64,000 nucleotides of DNA. Origin: Citrobacter koseri. Its GTDB lineage: Bacteria > Pseudomonadota > Gammaproteobacteria > Enterobacterales > Enterobacteriaceae. Location: NCBI GenBank assembly GCA_900446925.1, contig UAVY01000008.1, forward strand, positions 248,001-312,000. Direction: 5' to 3'. Shown here piece by piece: positions 16,824-26,657 of this stretch. Position 1 is the stretch's first letter. Each line of letters opens with the position of its first letter. The position numbers were made by a program, and so were the translations under genes. The notes under the pieces are model-generated. The model worked only from the letters and a program-made list of their open reading frames with translations. It was not told the DNA's origin and ran no database searches.

Positions 16824-19806
16824 ATGTTGGTGAATCTGTGTGATTACAAACAGAGCGTAACGCTCATCGCAAACAGCGGCGTACAATTCCTCGACTTCGG
16901 CCTGACGCCGCAGGAGTCTGCCCATCTTGGTCGTTTCGTGCGTAAAACGGCGAACGGCCCCCTGCTCCGGCTCGACTTTGATCTGACCAACGGGCGCTAT
17001 ACGGTACCGGGGCGCACGGGGGGGCAACCTGAAGTGGTCAAACCGGAAAGCACCCAGATGTTGCACTATTCGCTGGATGTGCTGGATGGCGTCTGGTTGC
17101 CGCTCCCTTTCCTGCGCTTTAACCCTCCCCGTACGTTTGTGGAAGGCCCCGACAACTGGGCGCGCGTACAGGTGCGTAAGCTGCCTGAACCCGACAGTGC
17201 GGGTCATACGCACCGCATTACCGTGGCGCTGGACAGCCAGTTAAGCGAGAACGCGCCGGCGGCGCTGGCGCCTAACGAAAACGACCTGCTCAATGGCACG
17301 CGGTTCGCGCTGGCCTGGCGCGATGATGAAATTGCCGATTTTCTTGACCAGACGTGGATTGACGGCTGGCTGCGCGAATCCTTCCTTCATCACGTCACCC
17401 AGGAGGAGAACCGCTCTGAGCAGGAGATTCAGCAGGCGCTGCGTAACTTTGAGTACCAGGCGCACTGGTTGAATCTGATGACGTTACTGGGGGAACAGCT
17501 TTCCGTGCCGGAAGTGAAGCTGGTCACCCACACGCTCAGCACGCCTGCGATTCCGGTGGATCTGATTCTGGACGTCGGCAATACCCATACCTGCGGCGTA
17601 TTGATTGAAGATCACGGCGACGCCAATGACGGTTTGCGCCAGACGGCGGAATTACAGGTACGCTCCTTAAGTGAGCCGCAATGTCTTAACGATCCGCTGT
17701 TCACCAGCCGACTGGAGTTCTCCGAAGCGCGTTTCGGCAAACAGCATTTTTCGGTTGAAAGCGGCCGCGACGACGCCTTTATCTGGCCATCGATTGTGCG
17801 CGTGGGCGACGAAGCCCGCAAACTGGCTATGCAGCGTCTGGGAACGGAAGGCAGCAGCGGGATCTCCAGCCCGCGTCGTTATTTGTGGGACGAAACCCCG
17901 GTTTTACAGGACTGGCGCTTCAGCCAGATGAACAGCAAAACGCAGCGAGAACCGCTCGCCACCGCCTTCCCGCTGATGAATCTGATGAATGACGACGGAC
18001 AACCGTTATTCAGCCTGCCGCCCGATGACCGGTTGCCGGTCTTTTCGCCGCAGTACAGCCGCAGCACGCTGATGACGCACATGCTGTGCGAAATTCTGTC
18101 GCAGGCGCTGGGGCAAATGAACAGCGTGGCGACGCGGTTACGCCTCGGTTTTCCGGCGTCGCCGCGTCAGTTGCGCACGCTGATTCTGACCCTGCCATCG
18201 GCAATGCCGAAACAGGAACGCGAAATTTTCCGCCAGCGTATGTTCGAAGCCATCGCACTGGTATGGAAAGCGATGGGCTGGCATCCGCAGGATGAGGATT
18301 TTTCCTCCCGTAAGCAGCAGGAAAAGAGCGTTGTTCCGGTGCCGAACATTCAGATGGAGTGGGACGAAGCCAGCTGCGGACAGCTGGTATGGCTGTATAA
18401 CGAAGCGATTTCCCATTACGCCGGGCGCACGGAGACGTTCTTCAACGCCCTGGCTCGCCCGGACCGTTTACCGGAACCGGGCGAAACCAAAGGTCGGGCG
18501 CTACGCGTGGCGTCTATCGACATTGGCGGCGGCACGACGGATATGGCGGTCGTCCACTACCAGCTTGATGACGGCGTCGGCGCGAACGTCAAGATCACCC
18601 CGCACTTACTGTTCCGTGAAGGGTTTAAAGTCGCGGGCGATGACATGCTGCTGGACGTCATCCCAGAAATGCATATTGCCTGCGCTGCAAACCCGCTTGC
18701 AGCAGGCCGGCGTGACGGATGCCGCCGCCCTGCTGGCAACGCTGTTTGGAGATTCAGGCCGCATTGATACGCAGGCGATTTTGCGTCAACAAACGGCGCT
18801 ACAGCTGTTTATGCCGCTGGGGCACGCCGTACTGGCCGCCTGGGAACAGAGCGACGTTAACGATCCGCTGGCGGGTCTACACGCGACCTTTGGCGAACTG
18901 CTGACTCAACGCCCTACGCGCAACGTGATGAATTACATCCAGCAGGCGATCGACCATGCGCTGCCTTCAGGCTCACCGGCGTTCGATCTGCTGAGCGTAC
19001 CGTTGCAGGTGCAGTTCAGTCACTTACAGGAGGCATTACTGGCCGGTCAGTTTACCCTGACCTCGCCGCTGCATGCCGTTTGCGAAGCGATTTCTCATTA
19101 CCGCTGCGACATTCTGCTGGTGACGGGCAGACCAACCTGCCTGCCCGGCGTGCAGGCGCTGATCCGCCATTTACAGCCGGTTCCCGTTAACCGCATCGTC
19201 TGGATGGACAAGTATCGCGTCCATGAATGGTACCCCTTCAGCCAACAGGGGCGGATTGGCAACCCGAAATCAACCGCCGCCGTGGGGGCGATGCTGTGTA
19301 GCCTGGCGCTGGATTTACGGCTGCCGCGCTTTAACTTTAAAGCCGCCGATATCGGCGCCTATTCCACCGTACGCTATCTCGGCGTTCTGGATAACACGGT
19401 CAATACCTTGCGTGATGAAAACGTCTGGTATCAGGAGATCGACCTCGATAAACCCGGCGCGAAGCTGGATACCCGTCTGCACTTCCCGCTTCGCGGCAAT
19501 GTGACGCTCGGCTTCCGCCAACTGGCGAACAGCCGCTGGCCTGCGACCCCACTCTATACCCTGAGCATTAACTCAGCAGAGCTGGCGAAAACCATCGCCG
19601 GCGATGGCGTTCTCAATGTCCGGCTGCAACTGCGCGGCGGGAACAAAGAGACGGGGCCGGAATCGTTTGTGCTGAGTGACGCCTGGCTACAGGATGGAAC
19701 GCCCGTCGCCGCGAATGCCCTGACCTTAAAACTGAATACCCTGGCCGACCGTCGTCATAGCGGCAGCCACTACTGGATCGACAGCGGGAGCGTGTACCTG
19801 AAATGA
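16824..19806 (+). CDS. srfB: SrfB, actin/Hsp70-like ATPase-fold protein (one frameshift)
   Basis: About 993 aa; SrfB family (Pfam PF07520). ATG 16824 follows AGGTGCC and gives the family start MLVNLCDYKQSVTLIANSGV; a GTG at 16812 is in frame but less likely. Two phosphate-binding motifs of the actin/Hsp70 fold are plain: ILDVGNTHTCGVLIED (Asp250) and SIDIGGGTTDMAVVHY (Asp566), with a possible adenosine motif in ILLVTGRPTCLPGVQALI. Large insertions between them are typical of this family. A single extra base near 18660-18680 moves the frame before ALQTRLQQAGVTDAAALLAT. The gene starts 4 bases after the srfA stop and overlaps srfC by 4, so the three proteins are likely made together and interact. 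The ATPase activity is predicted, not known. Confidence 0.92.
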
Positions 19807-21968
19807 GCAAGACGTTAAACACCACACAGGCCGCCATTGCGTGGGTTAACCATACACGTCAGCACGCAGTACGCCTGGATGATGAAGCGGACGCCCTGCT
19901 GGCGCAGCTCACACTCGCCGCCGCCGGTGAATCGGCGCTGAACGCCGCGCAACAGGCAAGAGGCAGCATCGGTCTGTATGGCCATTCACAATCCTCAAAA
20001 GCGCATCTGCTTGACGCGCTGTGCGGTAACGGCGAGGGAAAACTGAACATCGCCACGCCGGATCGCTGCTTTGACTATTTTACCCATATCAACCCAGGCC
20101 ATGCGCCAGCCAATATGGCGATCCGTTTTACGCAGGATGAAAGCGCGGCGGTTGATAGCGAATGGCCGCTGCGTCTGTGGCTCATCAGTGAAGCTGAACT
20201 GGTACAACTGTTTATCGCCTGGGCCAGCGCCTCACCCGATAACCGGCAGGTCGAAAAAATCCATTATTGAGACGCGGTTAGAAAAGTGGCAGGCGCTGCG
20301 TCAGCGTCAGCCGGTTCAGGGCGTGACCGCAGAGGACGTCGCCCGCCATTGCCCGTTTCTGGCGCACCTGCGTTCCTGTCGGGCAACAGCAAATCGACGA
20401 TGCGCTCTGGCATCAGTTCGCCTCCCTGCTGCCCTCGGTGGATCTGACGACCCGCGCCAGCGCCTGGGCATTACTCTGGGGCGAACAGCCTGAATTAACG
20501 CAACAGTGGCTAACGCTGGCGCGTACGCTGCAACAGACCGGCCATGCGCAGGAGTTAGCGGCGCCGTTGAGTCTGCTGGTCGATCATTTCGGCCTTCCGG
20601 CAGAAAGTTTTCTGACCCAGGGCGCGTTATCCGGCAACGACGCGCAGAGCGACGTCGTTGTACATCCTGTTGAGCACCATCAGTTACTCAATGCGGTGAG
20701 CCTCTCTCTGGATTCACTGGCTTTGCTGACGCGTGAACTGGTGCTTAGCGTTGAAAACACGGCGCTGGATAATGTCGATCTGCTGGATATTCCGCTGGCG
20801 CCGGATGCGCACCCGCATCCACTCTGGCGGGCAAAACTCGGCTGGATGCTGGAACATTATCGCCAACATTTGCAGCCCGATGTGCTGGTCATTTGCAATG
20901 CCACCTCCGCCCGGTCCGCAGACGCCCGCTGCCGCCCGCACGCTGCTGGGCTGGGTGAACGATACACAACCGCTGCGCGACGCCGCGCTACCGGGCGTGG
21001 TCTGGGCCATTACGCCGCAGGATGCGCGCTTCACAACGCAGCAGAATCTTGATGAAGCCGTGCAGCAGTTAATGGGGAAACCCGGCCTTCACTGGGGCAC
21101 CCTTCAGGCGCTAGATAAACACAGCTTGCAGCGTCTGGTGGAATGGCTGTCACAGGCGACGTCGCCGTTACAGCGCCAGGCGCGGCTGGCCTCCCTGTGT
21201 GAGCAGCATCAACAACGGCTTCATGACCTGCTGTTGAGCCATATCACCCCAAAAGACAGCGGCAGTAAGGCGACGGAATCCGTTATTCGCCAGCTTCAGG
21301 GGCAGGCCGCCCGGCATGGCGAGTTGCTCGACGGGCTTCTGCCGCCGATACACCATTTTGAATCGCTTTTGCGTATTCAGCAGCCGCGCGAGGAGCAGGT
21401 CAGCGGCCTGTTTAATGAAGAGATCGATCTGTTTGCGGATGAGCCAGACGCTCCCCGCCCGGCAGAAAACAAAGAGACAGGGTATCTGGCCCACAAAATG
21501 TGGATTAACCATGTGCGCCAGTGGAGCCGAAATGAGAGCAACGCCCGTCGTTTAGGTCTGGAGTCGCATACGCTCAGGCTGGTCGTGGATATTCTGATTA
21601 CCGCCAGCTATCGGCTTAACGTGCCTCAGCAGTTACAGCAGATTATGCAGCGTGAAGAGGTTTGCGGCGCGCAGCTGCATGCCGGGATCGGTAACTTTAT
21701 CGCCTGGCTTGGCTACGAAAATGTGGCGGAGGACGCCAGACCCGCCAGCCGGTTCCAGAAAGGATCGGCGATCTTCAGCGCGCCTCGCCTGCAACCGATG
21801 GCCCGGCTCACCCAACTGGATGAACAGCCGGTACATGCCGCCAGTCGCTATGTGTATGACTGGCTGGTCGCGCTCTATACCCGGGCAAATGAAAATAAGG
21901 GGTATCAGCATCCGCAGGATGTGTCCGACGCCGACAAAAAACGGCTGATGGCGCTGCTCAATGCCTGA
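19803..21968 (+). CDS. srfC: SrfC, dynamin-like P-loop protein with degenerate Walker A (frameshifted)
   Basis: About 720 aa, SrfC family (Pfam PF10139). The ATG overlaps the srfB stop (ATGA). Helical N terminus, then a P-loop position GLYGHSQSSKAHLLDALCG (residues 57 on) that has Lys66 but Ser for the Gly and Ala for the Ser/Thr of GxxxxGK(S/T). A switch-like LLDIPLAP and VLVICNATS strands follow, and then a long helical C-terminal half (QQRLHDLLLSHITPKDSG; YLAHKMWINHVRQWSRNESN; TQLDEQPVHAASRYVYDWLV). The layout is that of a dynamin-superfamily GTPase with coiled-coil stalk. Indels lie near 20255, 20385 and 20925. It ends the operon; a REP follows. Membrane remodelling is an inference from fold only. 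Confidence 0.9.
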
Positions 21969-21989
21969 TGGCGCTACGCAACATCGTAA

Positions 21990-22019
21990 GCCGGATAAGG
22001 CGCTCGCCCGCCATCCGGC
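21990..22019. repeat. REP element after srfC
   Basis: GCCGGATAAGGCGCTCGCCCGCCATCCGGC: REP inverted repeat between convergent srfC and ortT. A partial second copy (GCCTGATGGCGCTACGC) lies just before it. Confidence 0.85.
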
Positions 22020-22032
22020 AATCTTCATCTCA

Positions 22033-22206
22033 TCAAAACAACGAAAATAACAATGCGACGGGCAGACTCATCGGCCAGGTTGCGCCCACGAGAATGGCGC
22101 TCAGAAAGCGGATACGTTTTTTATCGTGGGAAAGAAACCAGGTAATCAGGCAGGCAATCGCCGCCATCACTGCGTAAAAAACCAACATTTTTTGGTAGAG
22201 CGACAT
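22033..22206 (-). CDS. ortT: Orphan membrane toxin OrtT (GhoT family)
   Basis: 57 aa: MSLYQKMLVFYAVMAAIACL then ITWFLSHDKKRIRF and LVGATWPMSLPVALLFSLF, two membrane helices joined by a basic loop, differing from E. coli OrtT at only a few positions. In E. coli it lacks an antitoxin and damages the membrane under amino acid/folate stress, lowering ATP and growth. ATG at 22204-22206 is the family start; another ATG three codons upstream (22215) is also possible. It is convergent with srfC and divergent from yncL. Confidence 0.93.
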   Translation of the reverse strand: MSLYQKMLVFYAVMAAIACLITWFLSHDKKRIRFLSAILVGATWPMSLPVALLFSLF

Positions 22207-22256
22207 TTCGGGCATCCGAACCAGAGGGGAAAAACGCGCGCAATATGCTCTTTTTT

Positions 22257-22270
22257 TTGACGTACATCAA
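22257..22270. promoter_or_regulatory. FNR/CRP-type half-palindrome between ortT and yncL
   Basis: TTGAC-GTAC-ATCAA matches the FNR consensus TTGAT-N4-ATCAA with a single mismatch. It lies 51 bases upstream of ortT and about 130 upstream of yncL, so oxygen control of ortT is the more likely reading. Confidence 0.45.
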
Positions 22271-22397
22271 GTTTTATCCGTACTATTCAGCAAAACGCTG
22301 AAATAGCGGCACCATTCACCATGTTCATATTTTGTCTTATTGCGGATTGCCTGAACCCGTACTATACACAAAGGGGTCATAACGAAAGGTGGCAAAA

Positions 22398-22493
22398 ATG
22401 AATGTTTCCAGTAAAACCGTGGTGCTGATAAATGTCTTTGCTGCTATTGGACTTTTTGGCCTTATCTCATTGAGATTCGGCTGGTTTGCCTGA
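22398..22493 (+). CDS. yncL: Small stress-linked membrane protein YncL
   Basis: 31 aa: MNVSSKTVVLINVFAAIGLF then GLISLRFGWFA, one membrane helix. Matches E. coli YncL almost throughout. Strong ribosome site AAAGGTGG seven bases before ATG. In E. coli this microprotein accumulates in stress; its role is unknown. The candidate -10 element TACTAT (ccgTACTATaca, about 22360) fits a promoter just upstream. Confidence 0.9.
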   Translation: MNVSSKTVVLINVFAAIGLFGLISLRFGWFA

Positions 22494-22519
22494 TGTACTG
22501 AGTGCTTGCTGCGCATACT

Positions 22520-22545
22520 GGCAGAGAGCGTTCCTCCTCTCTGCC
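22520..22545. terminator. Hairpin after yncL
   Basis: GGCAGAGAG-N8-CTCTCTGCC, a perfect 9-bp stem 27 bases after the yncL stop, in the region where yncL and patD converge. No long T tract, so termination is probable rather than sure. Confidence 0.45.
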
Positions 22546-22591
22546 ATCGATTTACGATCTTCCCATGCCGCGCCGGAACGGTAAATTATCC

Positions 22592-24016
22592 TTAATGTTT
22601 AACCATTATGTGGCGGATAACCGTATAGTCTTCCAGCCCATAAAGTGACATATCCTTGCCGTAGCCCGAGCGTTTTTGCCCACCGTGCGGCATCTCGCTC
22701 ACCAACATGAAATGCGTATTAACCCAGGTGCAGCCATACTGCAATCGCGCGCTCAGGCGATGCGCCCGACCCACATCTTTCGTCCAGACGGATGATGCCA
22801 GCCCGTACTGAGTATCATTTGCCCACGCCAGCACCTGCTCTTCATCATCAAACACCGTCATGCTGACAACCGGGCCGAACACTTCTCGCTGCACGATGGC
22901 GTCCTCCTGTTTTGCGCCGGCCAGCAGCGTTGGCGCAAAATAGTATCCTGCGCCGTCCAGTTTCTGGCCGCCGGTCACCACGTTGATATGTCCGAGCGCT
23001 TTCGCCTCTTCCACCGCTTTTGTCACTCGCTCAAGGTGCGCCTGCGAGCTGAGCGGCCCAAGCTCAGTCGATTCGTCGTTTGGCGAACCGGTTTTCAGGC
23101 TGGCGACCGCCGCGCCGAGTTTCTCAACCAGCGCGTCATAGATCCCTTTTTGCGCATAGATACGACAGGCCGCCGTACAATCCTGCCCGGCATTGTAGAA
23201 ACCGAACGTTCGCACACCTTCGACAACGGCATCCAGATCGGCATCATCAAAGACAATCACCGGAGCCTTACCGCCTAATTCCATGTGCGTGCGCTTAATG
23301 GAGGGCGCGGTATGTTGAATAATGTGCTCGCCCGTCGCAATCGAGCCGGTCAGGGAGACCATCCGTACTTTTTCATGCCCGGTGAGCGGATCGCCAACCG
23401 TCTTGCCCCGCCCGAACAGCACGTTAAGCACGCCTGGCGGAAAAATATCCTTCGCAAACTCCGCCAGCTTCAATGCCGTCAGCGGCGTGATTTCAGACGG
23501 TTTTATCACCACACAGTTACCCGCCGCCAGCGCTGGCGCCAGTTTCCAGGCCGCCATCATCAGCGGATAGTTCCACGGCGCGATCGAGGCGACGACCCCA
23601 ACCGGATCACGGCGGATCATCGAGGTATGCCCTTCCAGATACTCCCCCGCCGCCAGGCCGTTCAGACAGCGTGCGGCGCCGGCAAAGAAGCGAAATACAT
23701 CGACAATCGCCGGGATCTCATCATTGAGCGCGCAATGCAGCGGCTTCCCGCAGTTTTGCGACTCCAGTTCGGCGAATGTCTGCGCATTTTCCTCAATCAC
23801 GTCCGCCAGCGTTAACAGCAGCTCCGCTCTGGCTTTTGGCGTGGTTTGCCCCCATTCCGCGAACGCCCGGTCTGCGGCGCGAACGGCGGCATCTACCTGT
23901 GCGGGCGACGCCTCTGCAATCTCCAGAATCACCTCGCCCGTCGCCGGGTTGTAGACGGGCTGTTTTTCACCTTCACCGCTGACCAGCTCGCCGTTAATCA
24001 GTAATTGATGTGGCAT
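22592..24016 (-). CDS. patD: Gamma-aminobutyraldehyde dehydrogenase PatD
   Basis: Intact, 474 aa, NAD-dependent aldehyde dehydrogenase that oxidises 4-aminobutanal (from putrescine by PatA) to GABA in the cytoplasm. Seen: [20 protein letters not shown], nucleotide Lys in [24 protein letters not shown] (general base Glu) and [11 protein letters not shown] (catalytic Cys), ending [15 protein letters not shown]. Ribosome site AGGAGTAAGATGT before ATG at 24014-24016. In E. coli it ends the ydcSTUV-patD operon; here the four ABC transporter genes are missing and ydcR lies directly upstream on the same strand. Confidence 0.97.
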   Translation of the reverse strand: MPHQLLINGELVSGEGEKQPVYNPATGEVILEIAEASPAQVDAAVRAADRAFAEWGQTTPKARAELLLTLADVIEENAQTFAELESQNCGKPLHCALNDEIPAIVDVFRFFAGAARCLNGLAAGEYLEGHTSMIRRDPVGVVASIAPWNYPLMMAAWKLAPALAAGNCVVIKPSEITPLTALKLAEFAKDIFPPGVLNVLFGRGKTVGDPLTGHEKVRMVSLTGSIATGEHIIQHTAPSIKRTHMELGGKAPVIVFDDADLDAVVEGVRTFGFYNAGQDCTAACRIYAQKGIYDALVEKLGAAVASLKTGSPNDESTELGPLSSQAHLERVTKAVEEAKALGHINVVTGGQKLDGAGYYFAPTLLAGAKQEDAIVQREVFGPVVSMTVFDDEEQVLAWANDTQYGLASSVWTKDVGRAHRLSARLQYGCTWVNTHFMLVSEMPHGGQKRSGYGKDMSLYGLEDYTVIRHIMVKH

Positions 24017-24335
24017 ACATCTTACTCCTGTCGCAAAATATTGAGCGGCAGCCTTGCCGTAAATATATGTCCTTTCCTAAAAATAGTCGGCGCGTCTGCC
24101 GCGCACCTGTTGGGATAAGGAAATTTAATCAGGTTGTGAGCTGACACGCATTACGCTGCTCCACGCGGCGCGCATGTTCCATCTTTCGGAGTATAGACAA
24201 GGAGTTAGGCTGAGGATGGAAAAGACGGGGGGTATTGATATTTCCTATGGCGAGTCAGCGATAAATAACGTTCTGCCCTGATAATCGATACGCTTTCTCT
24301 ATTTTGGCTAAAACCAAAAGATGGCAACGCGTATT
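24017..24335. other. Noncoding gap between patD and ydcR
   Basis: 319 bases with no supported gene. It must carry the patD promoter. The only structure is TTTTGG-CTAAAA-CCAAAA (24302-24319), a 6-bp stem just after the ydcR stop. This is where ydcSTUV stands in E. coli; no remnant of those genes was recognised. Confidence 0.5.
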
Positions 24336-25746
24336 TTATTTCAGCATATCGCGAATAAGTTTCCCCAGTTGAGATACCGCCTGCTCCTCTCTTTCTCCCC
24401 ACCCCCATGCGGTATTAAACCGGAAAAAATGCGACCAGGTATCAGAGGTCGAAAACATTTTACCAGGGGCGATACTGATCTGATGCGCCAGAGCCTGCGC
24501 ACTGAGTTCCCCGGCATCAAGAGATTCGGGCAGTTCCAGCCAGAGAAAATAGCCGCTGTCATTGTGGTGAATCTTCACCTCAGCGGGCAGATGGCGCAGC
24601 AACGTTTGCCAGGCCTGCTGTTTTCGCTCCGCCAACTGGCGGCGCAGACGACGCAAATGCGCGTCATAGCGGCGTGTCGAAAGGTAATCGACCAGAGCAA
24701 GCTGCATTGGTGAACTGGTGGATAGCGTACTCATCAGCTGTAGCCGCTGAATTTGTCTGGCGTACTTTCCCGCTGCAACCCAACCGATACGAAAACCGGG
24801 AACCAGACATTTCGAGAATGACGAACAATGCAATATTTTGTCGTGGCGATCCCAGGCTTTGGCAGGCAGCGGTTTGTCGCGGCCAAAATAGAGCTCGCTG
24901 TACACGTCATCTTCAATCAGCACGACGTTGTACTGATCCAGTAACGCGACCAGCCGCGCTTTTTTCTCCGGGCTAAGGGTGAAGCCGAGCGGGTTTTGGC
25001 TATTGGTCATCAGCCAACACGCCTTCACCGGATACTCCTGTAATGCCTGTTCCAGCGCCGCTAAATCGATCCCTTCTTTTACATCCGTGGCGACCGAAAG
25101 CGCTTTCAGGCGGAGTCGCTCCAGCGCCTGTAACGCGCCATAAAAGCAGGGATTCTCCACAATAACCCAGTCGCCCGGTTCGGTAACCGCCTGAAGGCTG
25201 AGGTTCAGGGCTTCCAGCGCCCCGGCGGTAATGACGATTTCATCAGGAGAGACGGTAATTCCCTGCTGCGCATAGCGTCGGGCGATGGCATGGCGCAGCT
25301 CGCTGTTCCCCGGCGGCAGGTTCTCAATCACGCTCATGGCCCGTGGCGGTTTTACTGACCTGCGCCAGGGAACGGTTAAGCTGCTGCAACGGAAACAGAC
25401 GCGGGTCTGGAAAGGCAGAGGCGAACGGCATCACCGACGCATCCCGGCTGGACTGCAACATTTCGAAAATATAGGTATTAATATCAACGGATTCATCGCG
25501 CATTACCTGCACGGGCGGCATCGCAGGCTGACGCACCGGGCGCGCCGCCACGTAATAACCCGACTGCGGACGCGCAATAATGCGCCCCTGGCTTTCCAGC
25601 AACTGATACGCATGTCCTACGGTCATAAAACTCATGCCGCTGCTGACTACCTGCTCACGCAAGGAGGGTAATCGATCGCCAGGCTGCCACACGCCGGAGG
25701 CGATTTGATCGCAAATTTGTTCCGCCAGTCGCTGATATTTCTTCAT
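24336..25746 (-). CDS. ydcR: MocR/GntR-type regulator with aminotransferase domain, YdcR (one frameshift)
   Basis: About 468 aa. The N-terminal winged helix (residues 1-70) is RLAEQICDQIASGVWQPGDR, LPSLREQVVSSGMSFMTVGH. The rest is a PLP fold-type I aminotransferase domain: ENLPPGNSELRHAIARRYAQ, LMTNSQNPLGFTLSP, LIEDDVYSELYFGRD and the PLP lysine in HCSSFSKCLVPGFRIGW. One break near 25335 joins TATGHE to SVIENLPPGN. MocR proteins sense amino compounds through PLP; placement beside patD suggests control of putrescine/GABA use, which is inference. In E. coli ydcR is likewise next to ydcS. Confidence 0.95.
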
Positions 25747-25796
25747 CGTTTTTTTATTTCACACAATATGTAAGCCTGCTGGAACAACCGGAAAAG

Positions 25797-26234
25797 CTAA
25801 AGCATAGTCAGCGATAACTCTTTACCCAATGCTCTGGCCGCAATCTGTACAGCATCGATTTTCGTTGCGTGTTTCAAGTCGAATAGTCGGGTAATTTCCT
25901 GCTTGGGTCTGCCAATGCGCCTCGCCAGCTCCTGCTGCGTGATTTTTGATTCAAGGAACGCATTCAACAAAAGGACTTTAGACGCAATGCTTAGAGGAAT
26001 CTCCACATAATCATCAGCTTCATCAACCATTGAAGGTAAAGGAATTGGCTGGTTATCTTCAAAATAAAATTCAAAGGCGGTGACTAATGCGCCCTGCGCG
26101 GCTTCGAGAGATTCATGGCGGGTGTCACCTTGTGTTAACGCCTCTGGAATGTCCGGGAACGACACAACGTAACCCCCTTCTTCTGCGGGAATGAGATTGA
26201 CGGGATAACGCATAGTTTCTGGTAACGCTCTCAT
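25797..26234 (-). CDS. hicB: HicB antitoxin
   Basis: 145 aa, or 138 if it starts at the Met of MRYPVNLIPA (26211-26213); E. coli HicB also has two candidate starts. The N-terminal part is a partially degraded RNase H-like fold (GGYVVSFPDIPEALTQGDT) and the C-terminal part a helix-turn-helix (KITQQELARRIGRPKQEITR). HicB binds and blocks the HicA mRNA nuclease and represses the operon. AAGGTTGATCAC before 26234 favours the longer start. It lies directly downstream of hicA, 25 bases apart. Confidence 0.95.
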   Translation of the reverse strand: MRALPETMRYPVNLIPAEEGGYVVSFPDIPEALTQGDTRHESLEAAQGALVTAFEFYFEDNQPIPLPSMVDEADDYVEIPLSIASKVLLLNAFLESKITQQELARRIGRPKQEITRLFDLKHATKIDAVQIAARALGKELSLTML

Positions 26235-26259
26235 GTGATCAACCTTATATATCTGATGA

Positions 26260-26436
26260 TTAATTCAAACCAAGCTGCTTTAGTATTGCTTTACGCAGGG
26301 TGTCTTTAATTTCATCACCAGGATGTCTGGGCATGACGCTTCGTTTGTCGTGATATCTCAACTTCAAATGATTCGTTCCATTTGTTACATCGACTCCCTG
26401 AGATTCAAGCCAGCGTCTGAACTCGCTCTGCTTCAC
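26260..26436 (-). CDS. hicA: HicA toxin (mRNA interferase)
   Basis: 58 aa, GTG start at 26434-26436 behind an excellent ribosome site (AGGGAGGCGCG). Sequence KQSEFRRWLESQGVDVTNGT, NHLKLRYHDKRSVMPRHPGD, EIKDTLRKAILKQLGLN; the catalytic His lies in the conserved GTNHLKL segment of the double-stranded RNA-binding-like fold. Cleaves mRNA independently of ribosomes when HicB is lost. A longer reading from 26514 crosses the operator and is not coding. Confidence 0.95.
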   Translation of the reverse strand: MKQSEFRRWLESQGVDVTNGTNHLKLRYHDKRSVMPRHPGDEIKDTLRKAILKQLGLN

Positions 26437-26465
26437 CGCGCCTCCCTGCCATGTATTATAACCAT

Positions 26466-26489
26466 AAGGTAAACATTTTTGTTTACCTT
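26466..26489. promoter_or_regulatory. HicB-type operator upstream of hicAB
   Basis: AAGGTAAAC-ATTTTT-GTTTACCTT is a perfect 9-bp inverted repeat 30 bases before the hicA start. The GTAAAC/GTTTAC core is the type of site bound by the helix-turn-helix of HicB in E. coli; the assignment is by resemblance and position. Confidence 0.7.
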
Positions 26490-26618
26490 TTCTATTTTTT
26501 TGAATGTTATACACCCCGAAATGGCTTTTGGCTGATTAACACTCAAAAACCGGAAAGCCGGTTCCAGTTTTGCGGGAAGGTTAACTATGGTGAGAGGGGT
26601 TTTAAGGTACATCAGGCG

Positions 26619-26648
26619 TGGCCGGGTGACGCTCAGCGTTCCCGGCCA
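26619..26648 (-). terminator. Hairpin after rlhA
   Basis: TGGCCGGG...CCCGGCCA with an inner ACGCT/AGCGT extension forms a long stem 10 bases past the rlhA stop. No T tract follows, so it may stabilise the mRNA end rather than terminate alone. Confidence 0.45.
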
Positions 26649-26657
26649 GCCGCTGAC

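Noticed and set aside
22033..22215. Antitoxin partner next to ortT
   Set aside because: Neither yncL nor any nearby small frame resembles GhoS; OrtT is known as an orphan toxin.
26517..26657. yncJ between hicA and rlhA
   Set aside because: The gap is too short for the 76-codon E. coli gene and none of its sequence is seen.
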